Part shown: positions 56,452 to 64,000 of the stretch, in pieces | Layout: the number at the start of each line of letters is the position of its first letter | Numbering within the stretch: the stretch's first letter is position 1 | DNA from: Fomitopsis serialis | Lineage: Eukaryota > Basidiomycota > Agaricomycetes > Polyporales > Fomitopsidaceae | Reading direction: 5' to 3' | Length of the DNA: 64,000 nucleotides | NCBI RefSeq assembly: GCF_022376445.1 | Contig: NW_025954977.1 | Span: 434,001 to 498,000 of the forward strand | Translations under genes and position numbers: made by a program | Notes under the pieces: generated by a model | The model's input: the letters and a program-made list of their open reading frames with translations, nothing else | What the model was told of the DNA's origin: nothing | Databases searched by the model: none

Positions 56452-57367
56452 CACCGTTGACCGCCTGGCTAACGAGTCCAGCGTTGTCGCGGCACACGAC
56501 GCACGACTGGCACGTCTTTCTAACTGTACTTACCACTACCTGCTAATCTGCCCAACATACAATGAACAATGTGTGTGCCTCGCGTCCGACCTCAGACCTG
56601 TCACAACCTCCATCGCGACCCTTCTCACCCGTCTCAAGGCCGTACGATGTCTCTTCCGATACATCCATGAGACCTGCCGCTTCGCGGCAGTGTACGGAGA
56701 CGTCGACCTACGGTGCACTCCGGATTTCAGATGATCAAGCTGCTCCAGATACTGTATAGCGGAGAGGACATTGTGAACAGTGTTACGGACACTACGGACA
56801 GGATTAAGATGGCATATATAAATCTCTTCCGTGCTACGTACAATACTTAACCGTGACCCGCATGTATTCACTGCCCGAGCCTAGATACTTACGATGCATA
56901 CAGTATTTACTTATTCTGTTCCTATCTTGTACACTCAGGTGTGCGTCTCGCCGAAGGCGCGCACTTTACCAAAATGGAAAGCAGCCTTTTACTCCCAACC
57001 ATATCATCCGCGCGCGAACTATTCACGCTGTATGACTGCGGGATTGGCCATCAACAAGAGTGCTCGTCGTGCTCTCGTCTCAAAGGTGTTAGCTTGTCAC
57101 TGCACCTGGGATAGGCTCGTTGCCGACTCCCTTACAGTCCGGCTCGTTGCTGACTGCCAGCGCGAGCTCAACAGCCGCGTGAATGACCTTAACGAGGACT
57201 CAACAGTCCTCGTACGACCTCTACGGGTTCTACGCCCCCTTAACGACCTCACGATTCATCAACTCATCTGCCCCGGTCGCCGAGCGACCACCATAGTTAG
57301 TCTCGCCGGGTAGCCCACCCCTTGTGTCCAGGACTCGAACTGCCGAGCCCTAACAAACAGGGGGATC

Positions 57368-57844
57368 ATGCCGGGTGATCAGTGGTGTTTCACAGTCAAC
57401 GGACAGGTGTTCTATGTATATGAAGGGGATGAATACCATTCCGTTGAACGTTCAAACCGTTCTATGTGAGGATCTCAATGGAGAAGGTGAAGCAGCTGCT
57501 CGAGAGTGTGGTGCTCAGTGGACAGATTATCGGTGAAGGTGCCAGCCTTGTCATGCCCATGCGAGGTCGACTCCTTGTGCATGCGATGACTGTCTGGTCG
57601 CATGGAAGGTTACTCGCGTTCCGGTGGAGGATGTGAGCATTCTGTTGAGGTCAGCCTTGCTGTCAAGCGCGACGAGGATGGTACACCCATCGTAGATGTA
57701 TCGTGCCTCTTGTGGCATAATACCTGGTCTATGTACATGCGGGGTGAGGTAGCCACCACCTCAGAGACAGGTGAGGTGACTCTATCTGTGCCGTACTCGT
57801 ACTCATACTCGCCCGCTTGCCAGCTGACGAGTAACAGGCGATGA
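57368..57844 (+). CDS. Unassigned coding-like segment in the core of the large element
   Basis: Frames read MPGDQWCFTVNGQVFYVYEG from 57368, then EKVKQLLESVVLSGQIIGEG and PMRGRLLVHAM near 57480, and after a frame change HSVEVSLAVKRDEDGTPIVD up to TSNRR and a stop at 57842-57844. Composition and codon pattern look protein-like and unlike the Ser-rich neighbour. I recognise no domain. Possibly the remains of a captured or element-encoded gene. Confidence 0.3.
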
Positions 57845-57873
57845 GCCCCACTGGCAGGCACTTTGATTCTAGC

Positions 57874-60800
57874 TCAGCCATCGAGTACATACGATGAGGT
57901 CAGTACATCTGGCGACTCGGATGTACTGGGCCTCATTGATTGCTCGATGACCTGCTTGGTGGTCTTGGTGGTCGAGGTCATGCACGCATGCCAGGTCGGT
58001 TCTTCGTACGTGCAGCGGGTACCCAACGTGTAGGGACTCGACACAAATGCGCCGAGGTTGGACTTGCGTCCGCGTGGGTTTCCGTGATCGAAGCTGACGG
58101 ACTTGCTCGTCCCTGTGTCGGACGACATGCCCGGCTTCCTAGTCTTCGACAAGACTGGCAACCGTGAAGATGGCAGTACATCCAACAGAGTGGGTGTACT
58201 GTGTTTCTTCACGCCGTCGTGCTCAGGGATTGTCGAAGCTGACGTGTGCAGTGGTGTCGACGAGCTCGCTATGCTCGGCGACAACGTCTTGATGGAGGAT
58301 GTAGGGCGCACGTTCGAGCTCAGCTCCTCGTACGTGCAGCAGTTTTCCGGCCAAGAATATGTCGGTATATCCAAGGTGGATGTGTCATCCAACTTTTGAC
58401 TCAAGCGCAGGCCGGTTTTGGCCTTGCTCGTCGGCCGAAGGTTCCTGCGCCTGCGAGCTTGACTCCTGGTGTGCACGGACTGGGGCCTGATCACGTAGTG
58501 CGGGAGGCCTGTACCGCTCGTACGAGCTTGAGTGAGACAGCTCATCTTCAAGTTGCGGGCGAGTCACAGTACTCGTTGATGGCGATGCTGACGGAGTCAG
58601 TACATCCTTTAAGTTGGATGTACTGTCCTTCGTCGAGCTCTCGTCCATCATGGCCGAGTTCTTGAGGCTGGACAACATGGCCAGTGTCAAATCCGGAGCC
58701 TTGCATCCCGTTGACGTAGAGGCAGTCGACGCTGGTGCAGGCCGCGATGTCGATGAGCTGATCGACAAGCTTTTGGGCGCGTTGATCACGGCGTTGTCAC
58801 CGGTGTCGGTCTCGCCATATGCAGCGAGCGAAGGGCTCGCTCTGCTCGATGACAGCATCTTGATAGAGGAGGACGAGCCAGTCGTGCTCAATCGCACGCT
58901 GACTGCGTCGCTTGACGGAGCCTTGACCGGGCTGGTCTTGCCCCTTGTCGGAGTAGGTGTGATCGACAATGCGGATGAGTCGATCGACGTGCTCAGAGGT
59001 ACATCGATGGCGACATCATCGAGAGTGTTGTGCTTGCCATGTGCAGTGATCGTTGAGCTTGCTGTACTCGACGAACATGTCTTGACCGTGGAAGTGGGGG
59101 TAGACGCGTCGACCGTGCTTGATCACGCGTCGACAGCATCGCTGGGCGTAGGATACAGCCCAGACATGCCAGACATCGGTATAGCGATCAACGTGCTTCT
59201 CTGAACGTTGGTCGGAACTCCTTGTATTGCAGATATTTCGGCTTGTCTTGAGTCCTTGGTCTCGGACCGAAAACCGCGGGCAATCCCTTCCCCCTCCTCC
59301 ATCGTTGCAGAAGGAATTTGATCAATACAGTGTACATCGAGCGAGCTGTTGCTCGACGTACCCAGTACATGGGGTTTGAGATACGCGGCGAGCACGTTAG
59401 AGCGTGCGTTGCGCGCGTTGCTAGGCTCGTCAACAGTGAACACGTCAAGCCTCGAGCTCGGCGTGCTCTCTGTACGAAGAGCAGGTGTTGTAGTATATGA
59501 AGAAGACGCGCCGGTCGTGCTCGTTTGCACTCCGGACACGTCGTACTTCGTGACGGTGGGCTCGTTGACCAACTCATCGCGAAGATTCAGTACCCTGACT
59601 GAATCGCCAGCAGCAGGTGCAACGAACTCATTGTTCGCTGTACCATCTACTGGGATGGGTACCGAATGCGTGCGCATCAAGGCATAAGCTTGACGGATAT
59701 CAGTAGGCACGAACAAGCGTGCGGACCGTGCATTCGAAGACTCATCGACAGATAATACATCAAGCCTCGAGCTCCGAGTCGACGTAATTCCTATATGATG
59801 GATGGATATCGCATGAAAGGCGTACGACACGTCGGTCATGCTGAGCTGCACGCCGAACACGTCGAGCGTCGCGACAGCGCTGGGCTCGTTAGCCAGGCCG
59901 TCGGACGGATCCTTGATGCTGGACGACATGGCCAATGTCGACTACGGAGCCTTGCATCCCGTTGAGGTGGAGGTCGACGCTGATGTGGGCCGCAGTGTCG
60001 ACAAGCTGATCGACGAGCTTTTGAGCGTGTCGATCGCGGCGTCGTCGCTGATGTTGGTATACATCGATGTGGATGCGTCGATCGACGTACTTCTGGGCGC
60101 GTCGATGGCGACGTCATCGCAGGTGGTGGGCTTGCTGTGCATGGTGAGTGATGAACTCGCCGTACTCGACGAGTATGCCTTGAAGGTAGATGTGGACGCG
60201 CCGAGCGTGCTTGATTGCACTCCGGCTGCGTCGCAGGGCATAGTATCGATGATGGACTCGCACCTTGACGAAGGAGACATCGCTGACGTGCGTCTGGGTA
60301 CGTCGACGGCGACCTGGTCATGGTTGCGAATGTCGGTCTTGTCGTGCACGCAGAGCGACGGGCTCGGCGTAGACGACAATCGTGTCTTTGCGATGAAGCC
60401 AGATGCGTCGGTCGTGCTGGGTAGCACGCCGAACACGTCGTGCGTCGTGGCGGCACCCGGGTCATTAGCCAGGCCGTTATGAGGATTCGCTACCCCAGTA
60501 AGGTCGCCAATACCGGGTGCAGCGAGCTCGGTGCTCGTAGTACCATACATCGGTGCCGGGGGCAGACTCGTGTCCATTGACACGGGAATGATAGGTCGTG
60601 GCGAGGACGCTCATGGATGGGATGCGTCGCGCGCACCCTGGAAGTCGGCTGTGTGTACGTCGAGCGGCGGGCTCGACATATGCGCAACACGACTCGGACG
60701 TGGTGTAGAGGATCAATAGGACGACCCGGTAGAACTAGCATGTTCTCCGGGTGCGTCGCTACGCCGAGTAGGGGCGTGTTGGATGGCGGCGAGCACGGGT

Positions 60801-61930
60801 GGCCGTACATTGCGCGTGTTCAGAGAAAGAGCAGCGGCGGATGCATCAAGCAGAGGGCTCGACGTATCCGCAGCGTGCTGTGGTAGAAGTATAGGAAGAG
60901 GCGGTGTGGTAGAGCTCGAAGGCTCTCCAGACACGCCGCCTCGCGAAGTGGGGGCAGCAGACACGGTGGTCGTGCTACTGCTCAGGTCCAGTGTGCCGAC
61001 TTGAACGTCAGAGAAGTGCGCGACGACCTTGTTGTCCGTCGTGCTACTTCCCGACTCGGGCACTGGAGCCGGTGACGTGCGTACCGGGTGCACCTTTGCA
61101 GAGTGTACCTCGGGGCCATCGGTCGCGCATGAGATGCCGACGAGCATGCCGGGTACATTTGCTAGTACATCGGGCGTTGCGTCATTCTCGTCGACAGCGG
61201 GTACATCGAGTGGTGTGCTCGACGTACCGTCTGTGTGGTGGTTCGTAGGAGAACGGGGCGCGTCAGACGTGCAGCGATGCGCGTCCGACGTGTTGCCCTG
61301 GGGAACGCCGGGTACGGCGCTGAGGTCGTCCCGGAAGTCGAAGACGCTGTCTTCTTGGCCAGCAGAGCGCACCACGGCTTCTTGCTCGTTGGTACGCCTG
61401 CTGGCGCGGGCAGTGTCGACGACACGGGCACGTCGGACGCGCAGCTCTGTGCGTCCCCCGTGTTGCCGTGCAACGTGGTGGGTACGACACAGAGGTCGTC
61501 CCGAAAGTCGGGCGTTCCGTGTTCGTGGCCAGTAGGACGCACGACGGATGCCTCGTGCGTCGATACGCCTACTGGCGTGGGCACTGGGAGCGGGGACGGC
61601 GAGGCGGGATCGAGGGCGTACCTGCGGTATCCGAGCCTTCGTGCTCGTCTTTTCTGCTCGTCCCGCGCCCTTCCCCTCTTATCTCTTCCTGCCTTTCTCC
61701 CCTTCCTCCTTCTGCATCTCTCTCGCGGCGTTCTCGGTTGTCTGAGCAGCGTTGTTGCTCGGCGCTGGGCTTGCACACGGGTCGTGCACGTCCGGAGCCG
61801 CGCGGCCTTGTTGCGTGTCGCCAGAGCCGCGGGAGCTGAAGAGACGTCGCCAGATACGAGAGAGGAGGTGAGAGGGTCGAGTGGAGGTCCCCCGGGTGGC
61901 TTTTGAGGCCCGGGAGAGGAAGGATGCACC
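57874..61930 (-). CDS. Long degenerate Ser/Thr/Asp-rich repetitive reading frame of the large element
   Basis: A chain of open minus-strand frames (61929-61162, 61375-60713, 60583-59942, 59935-59123, 58969-58385, 58551-57874) that together read as one low-complexity protein. Recurrent units look like SSRLDVLSVDESSNARSARL, SSRLDVFTVDEPSNARNARS and STTGASSSY. A block ASTSTSTGCKAP occurs about 1.25 kb apart (near 59945 and 58700), followed in both by LAMxSSxKD, which points to internal tandem duplication. The basic start (RARDEQKRRARRL) lies in the right arm. Frame changes between segments mean it is either interrupted by introns or decaying. No enzyme motif was seen; it could be a surface or filler protein, or only biased composition. 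Confidence 0.45.
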
Positions 61931-62516
61931 GGTCTTGTACCGCGCGCAGAGGGGTTGTCGGGTGCTCCTAACTAAGCTGGCGGCAGTTCAGGATTGTCAC
62001 TGACTTCAGCTCGCCTGCCCGTTGGGACAGTGCGAGCGCCTTGATGAGAGGCTGGGTGGTCGTGGTGGCAGAGTTGCGGTCGTGGCAATGGTCGTGGCGG
62101 TCGAGAGCAGCGCGCTGTGCGCTAGCGCCCGGAGCACCGACCGTCGACTCAGCGCGGGCTCGCGACGCTCAACATCGAGCGGGCCTAGCGGGTTGATGCT
62201 CGCAATGAGCGCGTCGTACAAGCCGAGCGGCGGTTCTGCCCATTCGCTCGACGGGGGGAAGAAAGCTATGTAACCGAGTCCATAGAAAGGACTTACTGAG
62301 AATGGATGATTACGTAATGACGGCGCGATATATGTAGGGTAGTCAGTTGCAGAACATGTAGTGGGGTCCGTACCGAAATATATTGTAGTACTGTGTGGGT
62401 AGCGGGAATGTATGTAGCTGTGTTGCGAAAGTGTATGCAGTGGGTGGCGAACATATGTAGGGGTGTTTCCGATTCATGTAGGGGGTATGGATTTTTGCGT
62501 CAAACGGTACGCCATA
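60480..62516 (-). repeat. Right inverted arm of the large element (uninterrupted)
   Basis: Reverse complement of the left arm. It keeps the empty target CGCTGAGTCGACGG near 62141-62154, where the left arm carries the nested element. Confidence 0.8.
62340..62490 (-). repeat. Subterminal CTACAT (ATGTAG) repeats, right end
   Basis: ATGTAG recurs across this stretch, mirroring the left subterminal array in order and spacing. Confidence 0.7.
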
Positions 62517-62522
62517 ATTTAC
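62517..62522. repeat. Right target-site duplication ATTTAC
   Basis: Direct repeat immediately outside the right terminus GGTACGCCATA; identical to 52390-52395. Confidence 0.8.
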
Positions 62523-62539
62523 GGCCCCTGATATCGGCA

Positions 62540-64000
62540 CTACAAACTTGCGAAATCGACCTGAATAATGAGCATCCGTCGCGGTCAGTGCACTGGAAGG
62601 CCATTTGGATGTAGCGAATTTCTTACGTCGTCAATCAATTGTTGTGCTTTGGAAGCAACAGAATCACAGAATGAGATATAGATGAGGGGCGACGGAGAAC
62701 AGAAACTGCATTTCTTTTCCTGGATAGAGGAAATGATTTCGGCGAGACGGATACCCTCCGTGAGCATTCGCGGAGACGGACGTTGAAGCAGGAGTTCCAC
62801 GGCTTTAGAGATCGCTGGAACAATCCATCGAGCGGTCTTATCATTGGTATAGTATGTCGAACAAGACCTGCATGAGCTCGAGATGTTCTTGATGACTTCG
62901 TCGTCCGAGAGCCAGGTCGTCATCGCAGTGCCGGCGTCGGAAATAGCTGCGCTGCAGTTGGCATGATAGGCGAGGAGACGAAAGTAAGGTTGGGTCGATA
63001 TGATTTCCAACGCAGGTGAGTATGATGTTTCGATTGCCTCGAAAGTCTCACCCAGGAGAACGCGTGCGGCGTCCTTGGCTTGCATCGTCCACCCGTAGCA
63101 AGAAGCAAGAACGTACGCCCGGAATGGCTCATGTGGGAGATACCGTGGCCAAAGGATTTTCAATAGCCATATGACCCTTTCTATTCGGTACTTCCGTGCA
63201 GCATCCACCAAACGAGTGAGGAAGTCAATGTCTTCCCCGGGTAAATCGGGAACGTCTAGAGGGCTGCAAAGTTGCAGCAAAGCGCCAACGACCGTGCTAT
63301 CTTCCTCGACGGCAAGAGAGGAATGCTGTTCCGCTCGCTCTCTGTTACGGCTCAGATACGCATCCGAGTCTCCGGCTACGTCAACGCACTGAACAGCTTT
63401 GAGTGCCGTCGCAACGGGAAATCTATCGGCAAGGCCAGGGGCAACCGTAGAAATGAACTGTCTCTGCAGATGGAAATGAACGTTGTCTGATGTGATAATG
63501 ACTGAGTCGGCATGGGGGGAGTGGAATGGCGGAGGAGCGTCAGATGCTGGTGGCAGTGGCGTTTGTTTCGCTTGACCTTTTGCACGTTTTTTGACCGCTT
63601 TTCCACTGAGCTTACTGGTCATACAAAATTTGAGCCCTTTCCAGTTGCCTCTTCGCCTGTAGTGTTGCAATAGCCTATGATAGCAACCTGCGGATACTTC
63701 GTCCAGTTCCTTGACATAGACCAGTCCCGCCTTGAAAATCGATCGAGCATGTACTTGATGAGCGGCAGCTTTAGCCATGTCCTCGAAGTCCATTTTACAG
63801 GCGATCGCAAAGACGCGCAGCGGCTCTTTTTCTACGAAGGCCTGTAACCTGCGCTCGCCGAACTGAATGGCTTTGGCCACTTCATATTTCGCGGCCGCCT
63901 CCAGTGCGGTTCGAACAGCGTCGAGATCGTTCAGGTCGGGATCCTTGAATGGGTAGCAGGCATCCAGTATAGCGCGTATCGTTTTGCCATCCTCAGTCAA
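62540..64000 (-). CDS. Two-BTB protein G, 5' part beyond window
   Basis: The visible part starts inside the first BTB half (KTIRAILDACYPFKDPDLND) and continues KYEVAKAIQFGERRLQAFVE, EPLRVFAIACKMDFEDMAKA, linker VKELDEVSAGCYHRLLQHYR, second half SVIITSDNVHFHLQRQFIST VAPGLADRF, then VLLGETFEAIETSYSPALEI and a C-terminal KKCSFCSPSPLIYISFCDSV. The last intron 62561-62626 (GTAAGA..ATTCAG) yields IDDVDFASL and a stop at 62540. The intron place and end match gene F, so F and G are sister copies. The large element ends 23 bp past the stop. Confidence 0.88.

Larger units (their letters stand above)
52396..56530 (+). repeat. Left inverted arm of the large element (interrupted at 52773-54970)
   Basis: Reads like the reverse complement of 60480-62516. 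The first 95 bases match almost base for base. After the nested insertion the match resumes at 54971 and is very high to about 55720 (for example GGCCTCAAAAGCCACCCGGG at 55205), then weaker but still clear at protein level to about 56530 (GTTSTELAAPG in both arms). Confidence 0.8.
52396..62516. mobile_element. Large inverted-repeat DNA element, 10,121 bp, 6-bp target duplication
   Basis: Left end TATGGCGTACCGTTTGATGC and right end (read inward) TATGGCGTACCGTTTGACGC face each other; flanks are ATTTAC at 52390-52395 and again at 62517-62522. The arms stay alike for about 2 kb each (allowing for a nested insertion in the left arm). A single target duplication at the outermost ends shows that the whole block entered as one unit. 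No DDE, RVE or tyrosine-recombinase protein is recognisable in it, so it appears non-autonomous or of an unfamiliar kind. TAYGG ends with 6-bp target duplications are, to my recollection, those listed for the IS3EU superfamily; this needs a database check. It landed 17 bp beyond the stop codon of BTB gene G. Confidence 0.85.

Noticed and set aside
57300..57390. Possible tRNA on the minus strand (CAGTTCGAGTCCTGG next to a CCCT-GTTTGTT-AGGG loop)
   Set aside because: The T-stem does not pair well and no matching acceptor stem or D-arm was found; at best a tRNA-derived fragment in the mobile element.
58614..60482. Plus-strand Val/Leu/Asp-rich frames (58614-59204, 59838-60482)
   Set aside because: They are complements of the Ser/Thr-rich minus frame and arise from its biased codons; the repeat units are best conserved in the minus reading.
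52396..62516. Maverick/Polinton interpretation of the large element (6-bp duplication, long inverted repeats)
   Set aside because: Ends are TATGG and not AG-type, and there is no DNA polymerase B, integrase, protease or packaging ATPase motif.

Overview
The window reads as nuclear DNA of a filamentous basidiomycete, most likely a polypore-type agaricomycete. Most genes have several exons, with introns of about 50-65 nt and GT..AG borders. The gene content also fits: BTB/POZ and F-box family expansion, BCS1-like AAA ATPases, CsbD-like stress proteins, and GRDP/DUF1399 glycine-rich proteins next to ordinary fungal housekeeping genes. No prokaryotic operon, CRISPR or rRNA signal was seen.

Layout. 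1-9.3 kb: two diverging GRDP (DUF1399) paralogues, the left one cut by the window edge, with an F-box gene and an unassigned candidate gene between them. 9.5-11 kb: an RNase P/MRP subunit (RPP40-like). 11.5-17.3 kb: three BCS1-like AAA ATPase copies in tandem on the minus strand (one good, one a fragment, one frameshifted). 18-26 kb: a dolichyldiphosphatase, pantothenate synthetase (PAN6), a MYND zinc-finger protein, a BTB protein and a bestrophin-type anion channel. 27-38.3 kb: four BTB genes (two decayed copies on plus, two intact tandem copies on minus) with a divergent pair of CsbD-like genes and a perfect 129-bp tandem duplication between them. 39-45 kb: an intron-containing tRNA-Pro, NAD(P)H-hydrate dehydratase, a small secreted Pro-rich protein and HMG-CoA synthase (ERG13). 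47-50 kb: the Rab5-type GEF VPS9. 50-64 kb: two more BTB genes facing the same way, separated by a 10.1-kb inverted-repeat mobile element.

The most unusual object is that element (52396-62516). It starts TATGGCGTACCGTTTGA, ends in the inverse, is flanked by the 6-bp direct repeat ATTTAC and has inverted arms of about 2 kb. Its left arm is interrupted by a second element (52773-54963) with 14-bp terminal inverted repeats and the duplicated target CTGAGTC. The right arm still shows the uninterrupted target, so the order of insertion can be read. I saw no transposase in the outer element. It carries a long, degenerate Ser/Thr/Asp-rich repetitive reading frame.

Seven BTB genes lie in 42 kb. At least six look like paralogues with two BTB-like halves and a conserved last intron just before the stop codon. 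Several genes between 1 and 31 kb read well except for isolated one-base frame changes; these may be true decay or consensus errors in a draft assembly. Exon borders are read by eye from splice signals, reading frame and family resemblance; no alignment was run.
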